Source of the DNA: Actinomycetes bacterium
GTDB taxonomy: Bacteria > Actinomycetota > Coriobacteriia > Coriobacteriales > Eggerthellaceae
DNA length: 29,366 bases
Assembly (NCBI GenBank): GCA_023394615.1
Contig: JAEXAI010000007.1
Span: forward strand, 1 to 29,366
Direction: 5' to 3'
This document shows positions 23,441-29,240 of this stretch, in pieces. The position numbers and the translations under genes are program-made. The notes below the pieces were generated by a model. That model did not search any database. It was not told the origin of the DNA and saw nothing but the letters and a program-made list of their open reading frames with translations. Each line of letters opens with the position of its first letter. The first letter of the stretch is position 1.

Positions 23441-23632
23441 TCAGTCTATAATGACTCCTTCGTATGGAGAATCGCCATCAAGGGCAACATCGTTATCATG
23501 TTTGTAGAGGGCGTAGCTGTTGCGCGCCTTCTGCGGAGCCTTGTCGGTAAGCTCGTACTCGTATGAGTTGTCGACCTTTCGATACCATTTCGGGCTCTGC
23601 TTCCAGACAAGCTGTTCAGGGAGTAGCATCAT
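23441..23632 (-). CDS. small protein between repeats A and B (63 residues)
   Basis: A charged, soluble 63-residue protein with many Tyr (KWYRKVDNSYEYELTDKAP, ARNSYALYKHDND) and an acidic C-terminus. I recognise no family. AAAGGGG lies about eight bases before two consecutive ATG codons, and the start lies 22 bp after repeat copy B on the transcribed strand. The stop is 19 bp before copy A. One small gene per inter-repeat interval is the pattern of this region; the product could be an immunity/antitoxin-type or a toxin-type module protein. Confidence 0.55.
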   Translation of the reverse strand: MMLLPEQLVWKQSPKWYRKVDNSYEYELTDKAPQKARNSYALYKHDNDVALDGDSPYEGVIID

Positions 23633-23654
23633 CGAAGAACCCCTTTTTCTCGAA

Positions 23655-23690
23655 GTTTTGGAAGAGGACCATTTGGTCTAGGGGTAAAAC
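23655..23690 (-). repeat. 36-bp GTTTTG...AAAAC repeat, copy B
   Basis: Plus strand: GTTTTGGAAGAGGACC, ATTTGGTCTAGG, GGTAAAAC. The minus-strand frame gives FTPRPNGPLPK followed by LREKGVLR and a stop overlapping the next gene's start. Confidence 0.85.
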
Positions 23691-23711
23691 GATGGCATGA
23701 GCATCGTGTCC

Positions 23712-23738
23712 GCAAAAGAAAGGCCCGCGTGTGCGGGC
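23712..23738 (-). terminator. rho-independent terminator (possibly bidirectional)
   Basis: GCCCGC (23723-23728), loop GTGT, GCGGGC (23733-23738). On the minus strand it is followed by CTTTCTTTT, ending the transcript of the 86-residue gene before repeat B; on the plus strand TTTT also follows. Confidence 0.75.
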
Positions 23739-23749
23739 TTTTATGCCGA

Positions 23750-24010
23750 TCAATAAACCAGGTATGGAGTAAACGGGTATCTCTCGATTACCTCCACGTG
23801 CTCGAACTCGTTTATCAACGCTTCGAGATCATACGGAAACGGATCGATTGCGGATCCGATCCCGACGATTCTCTTTTCACCGATTATATATGGCCCGAAC
23901 GCCTTGTCGGCGCGTTTGCAAATATCCGATTCATCTGGGTCGAAATCGACTCCTGAATCGATGACTTCGGTGACTCCGTTGTCCGTTATCCTAAAAACTC
24001 CGCCACCCAT
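23750..24010 (-). CDS. small protein between repeats B and C (86 residues)
   Basis: An acidic 86-residue protein (theme: GVDFDPDESDICKRADKAFG, AIDPFPYDLEALINEFEHVE) with no membrane segment and no family I recognise. The ribosome site AAGGAG overlaps the end of the upstream coding region (stop TGA 24017-24015), so the two are coupled. A clear terminator follows the gene. Small acidic, soluble, and last in a coupled pair fits an immunity-type protein, but that is inference. Confidence 0.65.
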   Translation of the reverse strand: MGGGVFRITDNGVTEVIDSGVDFDPDESDICKRADKAFGPYIIGEKRIVGIGSAIDPFPYDLEALINEFEHVEVIERYPFTPYLVY

Positions 24011-24014
24011 ACAA

Positions 24015-24188
24015 TCACTCCTTAAGAATCAGATTCACAATGTATTTTAATATGCCGGGGTCCTTGGCGTACAGCAACGGGTTACGATACAGTGCCTCCA
24101 CACCCGTGGACGATACTTCGAACGCATAATACCTTCCTGTCGATGGGCCCTCGTATATCTTGAGCGCGTAGGGGTCGATGCATTTCAC
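24015..24188 (-). CDS. start-poor small coding region continuous with repeat C (57 codons)
   Basis: The minus-strand frame reads from GTG (24188) KCIDPYALKIYEGPSTGRYY, AFEVSSTGVEALYRNPLLYA, ending ILKYIVNLILKE. It is clearly protein-like and ends at the ribosome site of the 86-residue gene. There is no ribosome site ahead of the GTG, only a pyrimidine-rich stretch. The same frame is open backwards through repeat C (24226-24191), where it encodes FAPRPNGPLPKR. The region may therefore be the detached C-terminal module of a longer protein rather than a free-standing gene. Domain not recognised. Confidence 0.5.
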   Translation of the reverse strand: MKCIDPYALKIYEGPSTGRYYAFEVSSTGVEALYRNPLLYAKDPGILKYIVNLILKE

Positions 24189-24190
24189 TC

Positions 24191-24226
24191 GTTTTGGAAG
24201 AGGACCATTTGGCCTGGGTGCAAAAC
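24191..24226 (-). repeat. 36-bp GTTTTG...CAAAAC repeat, copy C
   Basis: Plus strand: GTTTTGGAAGAGGACC, ATTTGGCCTGGG, TGCAAAAC. The minus-strand frame FAPRPNGPLPK continues without interruption into the 57-codon region. Confidence 0.9.
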
Positions 24227-24239
24227 AAGCATATGCTAC

Positions 24240-24419
24240 CTATGAAATGGCTTTTGCTTCTTCTGTTTTGCCTGAAAGCCATATCTCGAGCAGGCGGCTG
24301 TCGAGAACGCGCCTCGCAGCGTCTTCCTCTGTCTCGCCGACGTGGATAGACGTGCGAACCTTTGACTCGGCATAGCCGTAGTCAATGTCCTCGTTAATGT
24401 AGTATCTATCTTTTGCCAT
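24240..24419 (-). CDS. small protein between repeats C and D (59 residues)
   Basis: MAKDRYYINEDIDYGYAESK, then VRTSIHVGETEEDAARRVLD, then a helix SRLLEIWLSGKTEEAK: a soluble, acidic 59-residue protein of unknown family. ATG at 24419 is chosen because the coding pattern begins there; an AAGGGG lies 16 bases upstream, rather far. It follows the short frame from repeat D by 7 bp, the same order (start-less piece, then small ATG gene) as around repeat C. Confidence 0.55.
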   Translation of the reverse strand: MAKDRYYINEDIDYGYAESKVRTSIHVGETEEDAARRVLDSRLLEIWLSGKTEEAKAIS

Positions 24420-24426
24420 ATTTGTA

Positions 24427-24566
24427 TTATTGTAACCCCTTGAAAGTGTAGGCGACCTCGTATTTCTTTGCATTGTCAGACAGCCATGCGTGCATTCCCT
24501 TCCTAACCCGAATGGTTCTGTCCGCACTGTGTTTTGGAAGAGGACCATTTGGCCTAGGTGCAAAAC
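24427..24566 (-). other. start-less coding piece continuous with repeat D
   Basis: From repeat D the minus frame reads FAPRPNGPLPK, then HSADRTIRVRKGMHAWLSDN and AKKYEVAYTFKGLQ, ending at TAA (24429-24427). No ribosome site or start codon fits. It looks like a truncated C-terminal module, parallel to the piece after repeat C. Confidence 0.4.
24531..24566 (-). repeat. 36-bp GTTTTG...CAAAAC repeat, copy D
   Basis: Plus strand: GTTTTGGAAGAGGACC, ATTTGGCCTAGG, TGCAAAAC. It differs from copy C at one base. Start-to-start distances A-B, B-C and C-D are 269, 536 and 340 bp, so this is not a CRISPR array. Confidence 0.9.
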
Positions 24567-25033
24567 CGATACTGAAAGGTCCTTCATCCATATGCCGAGC
24601 CGAACACTCTTTAACATGAGTATTATACTGCGCTGCCGGTGCGGGCGACAAGAATGGCGTGCTCGTTTTGCAAACGTTCAGCTTGCTTCGGCGGTCTTGT
24701 CGATGCGCAGCAGCAAAGCATTCGACAGATGAACGTGGACGAATTCATGGACAAATTATCCCGATTGGAGCGTTTTATAGTGTTGCAAAGGGTTCTGTCA
24801 GAAGTAGACAAAACCCTTATATGACCTGCTGAAACGTTGTGTTTTGTTGCGAAGTGTTGTGTAACGTTTTGTCTACTGTTTTACTCCCACTCAATAAGAA
24901 TAATTTGACCTGCGTGCTCTGGGGTGTTGCTGGTGGCGTCTCGTGTCGCGCAGTGAACTGAAATCGCTGAAAACGCGCGTTTAGGGTGGTCTCAAAGTGG
25001 TCTCAAAGGGGTCTCAACTCATGCGTGTTGAAC
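24567..25033. other. gene-free stretch with recombination-like signals
   Basis: No gene is supported here. It holds a 12-bp inverted repeat, AGTAGACAAAAC (24803-24814) and GTTTTGTCTACT (24866-24877), enclosing GTTGTG repeats. It also holds ATTGAGTGGGAGTAA on the minus strand (24895-24881), which equals the IEWE-stop end of guaA, a known integration target. The 11-bp tandem repeat lies at its right end. Confidence 0.35.
24986..25018 (+). repeat. 11-bp tandem repeat GTGGTCTCAAA, three units
   Basis: GTGGTCTCAAA, GTGGTCTCAAA, GGGGTCTCAAC in perfect 11-bp register, followed by TCATGCG. Degenerate copies occur at 4823-4900 and a single one at about 29291. Confidence 0.8.
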
Positions 25034-26029
25034 TCATCGGAAGTCCATTCGCAACACGACTTTACCTTGGGGATGCTCCTCCACGACGTATTCGATGGCC
25101 TTTTTTATGCCTCCAGCAAAGTGGACGCTGTCGATTTGCGGCTTGATCGTTCCTGCTTCCGCGCCGTTTCTCAGGCAGTCCAAGCTCTCTTTTTTGTTCA
25201 CGAAGAAATAGGAGGAGCCTCCGAGTTTCTTCGAGCTGAAAAGCGAGGTCAGGGAACCTATCATGAACCCTTTCATGAACTGGGTCATATTCCCCACTGC
25301 AATATATCTGCCATGTTTTTCAAGTGCGTCCCTATACGTGCGAAGGGGCAGGTTTCCGTTTATCCCGAGAATGACGTCGTATCGTTTGCCGTTCTTGGAG
25401 AAGTCTTCCTTCTTGTAATCGATTACCGTTTCCGCGCCGAGGTCTTTCGCCATCGCTAGGTTGCGAGTGCTGCACACCGCGGTTATCCGGGCACCGGCCA
25501 TCTTCGAAAGTTGGAGTGCGTATTGCCCGACCCCTCCCGAGGCGCCGTATATGAGAACGTGCTGACCCTTCCGGATGCGCGCCGAACGAACAGCGCCATA
25601 GGCAGACATGCCGGAGACGCACATGGTCGCCGCTTCCTCGAAGGAGAAGTTGGATGGTTTCATGGATAGGGTGGAGGTCGGGAGACATGCGTATTCCGCC
25701 CATCCGCCATGGTATCCGGCCGTGATCCCCATCACTTCATCGCCTTCTTTGTATTCGCTGACCCCGGGACCGACCGCGACGACGACACCGGCTACTTCCA
25801 TCCCGACTGCCTTGTTGATTTTGGGCATCACGGTCACGTCCATCATCCTCGTCAGGAAAGACACCCGTCCTTTGCTCGCATAATCCGAGAAATTGGCATA
25901 GTCGACGTAATTCAGGGAAGATGCGCGTACGTTGACCAGAACCTGATGTTTCTTCGGCTTGGGCCTTTCAGTGTCTTTGATTGTGATCTCGTCTATAGAG
26001 CCGAGCTTTTGGAAATAGATTCCCTTCAT
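25034..26029 (-). CDS. MDR-family NAD(P)-dependent oxidoreductase (quinone reductase/alcohol dehydrogenase-like)
   Basis: A 331-residue cytosolic medium-chain dehydrogenase/reductase. The GroES-like domain includes VRASSLNYVDY and GMEVAGVVVAVGPGV, and the Rossmann NADPH site is GASGGVGQYALQLSK (about 155-170). The zinc ligands of true alcohol dehydrogenases are absent, as in zeta-crystallin-type quinone reductases. ATG at 26029 is preferred over GTG at 26038 because GAGG lies eight bases before it. Two TTGTAG-N9-CTACAA operators sit immediately upstream, and the Rrf2 regulator is the next gene, so redox or electrophile induction is likely. Confidence 0.9.
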   Translation of the reverse strand: MKGIYFQKLGSIDEITIKDTERPKPKKHQVLVNVRASSLNYVDYANFSDYASKGRVSFLTRMMDVTVMPKINKAVGMEVAGVVVAVGPGVSEYKEGDEVMGITAGYHGGWAEYACLPTSTLSMKPSNFSFEEAATMCVSGMSAYGAVRSARIRKGQHVLIYGASGGVGQYALQLSKMAGARITAVCSTRNLAMAKDLGAETVIDYKKEDFSKNGKRYDVILGINGNLPLRTYRDALEKHGRYIAVGNMTQFMKGFMIGSLTSLFSSKKLGGSSYFFVNKKESLDCLRNGAEAGTIKPQIDSVHFAGGIKKAIEYVVEEHPQGKVVLRMDFR

Positions 26030-26048
26030 GTCCTTCACCTCGATTTAA

Positions 26049-26069
26049 TTGTAGTTAATAACGCTACAA
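26049..26069. promoter_or_regulatory. Rrf2-type operator 1 upstream of the oxidoreductase
   Basis: TTGTAG, 9 bp, CTACAA: a 21-bp dyad 20 bp before the start codon. Confidence 0.7.
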
Positions 26070-26085
26070 AAATAGAGCATTTATA

Positions 26086-26106
26086 TTGTAGTGTCAATAG
26101 CTACAA
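26086..26106. promoter_or_regulatory. Rrf2-type operator 2 upstream of the oxidoreductase
   Basis: TTGTAG, 9 bp, CTACAA with the same spacing, 37 bp centre to centre from operator 1. Confidence 0.7.
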
Positions 26107-26148
26107 ATAGAAAATCCTCCCTCTTGCGTCGGTTGCGCAAGGGGAGGA
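26104..26148 (-). terminator. rho-independent terminator of the rrf2 gene
   Basis: On the minus strand TCCTCCCCTTGCG (26148-26136) pairs with CGCAAGAGGGAGGA (26128-26115, one bulge) and is followed by TTTTCTATTTG. It separates rrf2 from the oxidoreductase gene, so the latter needs its own promoter. Confidence 0.85.
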
Positions 26149-26184
26149 CGATTATTGCTCGTGCAATGAATTAGCTACCGTGGT

Positions 26185-26610
26185 CTATTGAACCGCTTCC
26201 CATTCGTCGAGCAGCTGGCCAAGTGAAACTTCCGACATCTTCTCAGCCATTGCGCAGATAGCCTCATCCAGATGAACGCTGAGAATTTCTTTGAAGAAAC
26301 GTCCGACCTGACAGCTTTCTGAGATGTTGGGATGGAACTTGAACAACTCTTCGGAGTCATATCCTTCGATTGCCAGATAGATGTCCCAGAGTGAAATCTG
26401 CGAGGGGTCCTTCGCCAGTGACGTCACCCCTCTGCCGGTGGACACGTTCAGTATGCCGGCCGCTTTGAGCTTGCCGAAGATCTGCCGTATCAGGACCGGG
26501 TTGGCGCCGGTGCTTTCGGAGATCATCTCGCTGGTCATCTTGGTCTCGCTGAAGTGCGAGATCAACATCAGCGTCTGTACGGATACCGTGAATTGAGAGC
26601 TCATCCTCAT
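26185..26610 (-). CDS. Rrf2-family transcriptional regulator
   Basis: The family-typical N-terminus MSSQFTVSVQTLMLISHF is followed by the winged helix (TSEMISESTGANPVLIRQIFGKLKAAG, wing STGRGV) and a single Cys in SESCQVGRFF, the position of the sensing Cys in YwnA/CymR-like members without an Fe-S cluster. The 141-residue length is normal. The frame extends further upstream, but the start near 26610 fits the family; the ribosome site is weak (AAAG). A degenerate copy of the TTGTAG-N9-CTACAA operator lies in its own promoter region, so it likely controls itself and the oxidoreductase. Confidence 0.88.
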   Translation of the reverse strand: MRMSSQFTVSVQTLMLISHFSETKMTSEMISESTGANPVLIRQIFGKLKAAGILNVSTGRGVTSLAKDPSQISLWDIYLAIEGYDSEELFKFHPNISESCQVGRFFKEILSVHLDEAICAMAEKMSEVSLGQLLDEWEAVQ

Positions 26611-26659
26611 ATCGTGCTGCTTTCTTTTGAATAGAGTCGTGTTTTTCATGCTCGTGTAT

Positions 26660-26680
26660 TTGTAGCGTTTAATAATACAC
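26660..26680. promoter_or_regulatory. degenerate Rrf2-type operator upstream of rrf2
   Basis: TTGTAG, 9 bp, ATACAC (4 of 6 in the right half). It sits inside a second dyad, GTGTATT-N13-AATACAC (26654-26680). Confidence 0.5.
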
Positions 26681-26745
26681 ATAAGGTGGACGTATGACCA
26701 GTTGCCGTAAACATCGATTCTTATCCGGAAAGGTTCGTCCTAGAT

Positions 26746-27306
26746 TCATCCGATGATTCGTTTGGCGACACCGTGCATGAGCATATCCTGAATCAGGGCG
26801 ACGAAAGCCTTGGCCTCCAGATCCTTTCCGCGGGCGAACCAAGTGGTCATGACTCCGGTTATAGCCCCGAATGCAAACTCGAACGTGTAGATATCGACGG
26901 GATCATTCTCGTCGAGGAGGAATGACTTGAAAAGCAATGGCCTGATCGCCGTCTTGAGCATCTCTGCGAAAGCAGGGTCACCTGAGGGTCCGAGCAGGAG
27001 GGAGAGGTAGTCGCTCTCGCCATCGTATATCTCCGCCATCTCGGCGGCCACGCTCGTCTCCGAGGCATCCGACGCGAGGCCTTCTGATAGGGTGGCGGCG
27101 ATCCTTGCGGTAAGCTGTTCCTCGATAGAAGGTAGCACGTCCTCTATTCCGTTGAAGTATTCGTAGAATGTGGAACGATTGTAGCCGGCCCGCTCCACGA
27201 CCTCGCGCACCGATATTCGGTTTTGGGGATCCTTGCGGTATATCCCCCAGTACGCTTCCACAAGGTTCGTTTTCGTAATCTCTATTGCCTTGAACTTCCT
27301 TGTCAT
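26746..27306 (-). CDS. TetR/AcrR-family transcriptional regulator
   Basis: The 186-residue protein has the TetR helix-turn-helix ISVREVVERAGYNRSTFYEYFNGIEDVL (in two parts: ISVREVVERAGYNRS and TFYEYF, about residues 33-55) and an all-helical C-terminal domain. It belongs to the TetR_C_7-like type with a long first helix. ATG at 27306 is preferred to TTG at 27318 because GGGG lies six bases upstream. It is divergent from the HXXEE membrane protein with a dyad in between, a frequent regulator-target pairing. Confidence 0.88.
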   Translation of the reverse strand: MTRKFKAIEITKTNLVEAYWGIYRKDPQNRISVREVVERAGYNRSTFYEYFNGIEDVLPSIEEQLTARIAATLSEGLASDASETSVAAEMAEIYDGESDYLSLLLGPSGDPAFAEMLKTAIRPLLFKSFLLDENDPVDIYTFEFAFGAITGVMTTWFARGKDLEAKAFVALIQDMLMHGVAKRIIG

Positions 27307-27373
27307 CTCATGCCCCAATCTCCGACACTTCTGCCATGGTTGATGGTTGAAGAGGGTTCCGACGTAACATACG

Positions 27374-27408
27374 CTATGAATATACGACTATATGTTGGAA
27401 ATTCATAG
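27374..27408. promoter_or_regulatory. dyad in the TetR-HXXEE intergenic region
   Basis: CTATGAAT (27374-27381) and ATTCATAG (27401-27408), 19-bp spacer. Candidate TetR operator for the divergent pair. Confidence 0.4.
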
Positions 27409-27422
27409 AAAGAGTGTCAGTT

Positions 27423-28154
27423 GTGAAGCTATATGTAAGGCATTGGTACAGTATCAACTTGGTGGTTGGAGCCGTATTGGCGCTCGCGCTCGCTTTGAAC
27501 TGGTCGGCCTTGGAGGTTGTCCAAAGGCTCGTCGCGCTGAACACGCTGGCCCTCTTCGTTCATCAGTTCGAGGAATACGGCTTTCCTGGGGGTGAACCGG
27601 CTGTCGTGAACATAGCCATGTACGCAAGCGATGTGCCTGACCGTTTCCCCTTGAACCAGCTTTCCGCGATGGTCACGAACGTTCTGGGTATCATCATGCT
27701 CTACGGGCTGCCTTTTTTCTTCCCGCAGGCGTTGTGGCTCTGCTTGGCACCCATGCTCATCAATTTCGGGCAGCTTCTTTCCCATGGGGTCATGACTAAC
27801 ATCAAGCTCAGGGGCGTCTATAACCCCGGCCTTGCTGCTGTCGTCTTTTTGCATCTTCCCATCAGCGTCTACTTCATCTGGTATGTCAGCGCGAACGGGA
27901 TGATAACGGGGTGGGACTGGCTTTTCGGCTTTCTCTACGCAGCCGTCTGCGCAGGGTTCATCGTCGGGTTTACCACGTATGCCCTTTTCGCTACGCGCAA
28001 AACAAAGTGGTCTTTCGCACCTGATGAGATGGCACGTTTCGATGTGGAGGGCAAGATGGAGCGTCGAGGAGTGAGGGTTGATTGCGACACGCCGCTTCCG
28101 CTTCTGCAACGTCGCCTTCAGGAGGTCCAGAAGAAGATTCACCCGGACGGATGA
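27423..28154 (+). CDS. HXXEE domain-containing membrane protein
   Basis: The 243-residue protein has about six membrane helices and the family signature HQFEEYGFPGG (HxxEE, about residues 47-57), followed by an NQLSA...N pattern and INFGQLLSHG (second conserved His region). The HXXEE family (PF13787) is uncharacterised but often next to TetR genes, as here. GTG at 27423 is chosen because GAAAGAG lies about eight bases upstream; GTG at 27414 is also possible. The cytosolic C-terminus of about 50 residues is charged. Confidence 0.85.
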   Translation: MKLYVRHWYSINLVVGAVLALALALNWSALEVVQRLVALNTLALFVHQFEEYGFPGGEPAVVNIAMYASDVPDRFPLNQLSAMVTNVLGIIMLYGLPFFFPQALWLCLAPMLINFGQLLSHGVMTNIKLRGVYNPGLAAVVFLHLPISVYFIWYVSANGMITGWDWLFGFLYAAVCAGFIVGFTTYALFATRKTKWSFAPDEMARFDVEGKMERRGVRVDCDTPLPLLQRRLQEVQKKIHPDG

Positions 28155-28159
28155 GATTT

Positions 28160-28315
28160 CAAGGCAGAGTGACCCATATACTGTCCTTTGATATGTCCAT
28201 TGATTACCGCGCCTCGGAAACCGTCGATTGCCATGCGCCTATTCAGCTCAAGCGCCGCTTCTTCGGGAACAACTTTCTGAATGGCCGCGAGTCCGCAAAA
28301 CGGCACAGCAGAGGT
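28160..28315 (-). pseudogene. internal fragment of an amidohydrolase (ACMSD-like) gene
   Basis: The minus-strand frame reads FCGLAAIQKVVPEEAALELN, then RRMAIDGFRGAVINGHIKGQ and YM. This fits the FxGxAxLPxxxPEEAxxELxR...GFKGAxINGH block of TIM-barrel amidohydrolases of the ACMSD/decarboxylase type. Neither end of the gene is present. It overlaps the 3' end of the methyltransferase gene in another frame, so the junction is near 28300. Confidence 0.6.
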
Positions 28316-29225
28316 TGACATTCGGAAACGCCTGCATGGGGTAGCGAGGATTGGCCTCGTTATAGGACGAGAAGTAGCGTTTCGTTATCTCCCGAGGATG
28401 AAGGTGCTCGATAACCTCCAGACCATGGGCTTCGAGCAGATGCCGCATCTCGTCAGAATCATATCTTGCCCGCATCTCCTCGCCGGCCCCCTTGGCAAGC
28501 GATTCCTGAACCTCGCCCTTTCCGCCTTGCGACGCGCTGGGATAGTCGAACACCATCCTGCTGCCGGGAGCTATCAGGTCGGTCGTCACGTCCAGAAGCC
28601 TCCCGAAGTCCTCTTCGGAAAGATAATATACTAAGCCCAGCAGGCTCACGAAGCTCGTCTTCGCCGGGTCGAAACCGGGCTCGGCCATCAAGGCATCGCT
28701 CCATCCGGGCCGCGACAGGTCCGCCTCGACGAGATGGACGTGCGCGGGAACACCTATCGAGGCTCCAAGCAGCCTGGCTCGCTTGTCCTCGATCATGGAT
28801 GCACGGTCAATCTCGAACACCTCGAGGTCGCCGGCCCATGCGGGGCGACGATAGGCAAACGTGTCGTAGCCCGCACCGAAGATGAGGTATTGGCTGCATC
28901 CTTCGGCCACCGCCTGCGCCAGGCAATCCTTCATGAAAGCGGACCGTTCGAGGACGGATGGCGAAAGCTGGTTGTCCACAACCCAGCGGAGGGCCTCGTC
29001 GGATGTTCCCTTGAAAGCGGGGTTGAAGAACGAGATACCGCCGGCCATGTTCGCAGCGATGGTTTCGTAATCGCCACGCCCCAATAAGTCGAATGCCAAG
29101 GAGTCGTCATAGACCCTCACCTCGTTGTTCCGGAAATGGTACGCGCGCGAGAAGGCGCTCACCCTCGCCGTGATGCTCGTCTCGTCCCCGTTGTTCGTCC
29201 TGTTCGTTTGCGCTGATTCATTCAT
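28248..29225 (-). CDS. SAM-dependent methyltransferase of the LCM/PPM (TIGR00027-like) family
   Basis: A 325-residue protein with SAITARVSAFSRAYH-type N-terminal helix, motif I as YLIFGAGYDTFAYR (about 113-126), VFEIDRASMIEDKRARL (acidic residue for SAM ribose, then the KR signature), VEADLSRPGW and SFVSLLGLVYYLSEEDF, all typical of leucine-carboxyl-methyltransferase-like enzymes; the substrate is unknown. AAAGG lies about seven bases before ATG. The last 15 or so residues (GHSESCSRRSGA) read out of frame through an amidohydrolase fragment and are probably not original. A probable IS66-type element begins 16 bp upstream and may have displaced the native promoter. Confidence 0.88.
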   Translation of the reverse strand: MNESAQTNRTNNGDETSITARVSAFSRAYHFRNNEVRVYDDSLAFDLLGRGDYETIAANMAGGISFFNPAFKGTSDEALRWVVDNQLSPSVLERSAFMKDCLAQAVAEGCSQYLIFGAGYDTFAYRRPAWAGDLEVFEIDRASMIEDKRARLLGASIGVPAHVHLVEADLSRPGWSDALMAEPGFDPAKTSFVSLLGLVYYLSEEDFGRLLDVTTDLIAPGSRMVFDYPSASQGGKGEVQESLAKGAGEEMRARYDSDEMRHLLEAHGLEVIEHLHPREITKRYFSSYNEANPRYPMQAFPNVNLCCAVLRTRGHSESCSRRSGA

Positions 29226-29240
29226 ATGCAGCCTTTCATC

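Noticed and set aside
23262..23507. Plus-strand Gly-rich frame through repeat A (GFGGGPFGLGAK)
   Set aside because: It shares the same wobble positions as the minus frame, so cannot be excluded by codon pattern, but the flanking small genes and their ribosome sites are all on the minus strand.
23386..24566. CRISPR array based on 36-bp repeats with GTTTTG/CAAAAC ends
   Set aside because: Spacing is 269-536 bp with coding-like sequence in between and no cas genes in the window. Kept only as an alternative origin for the repeats.
24639..24824. Plus-strand frame of 61 codons ending VLSEVDKTLI
   Set aside because: No ribosome site, no recognisable domain and strand opposite to the neighbouring small genes; the last 30 codons look somewhat protein-like but are not enough.
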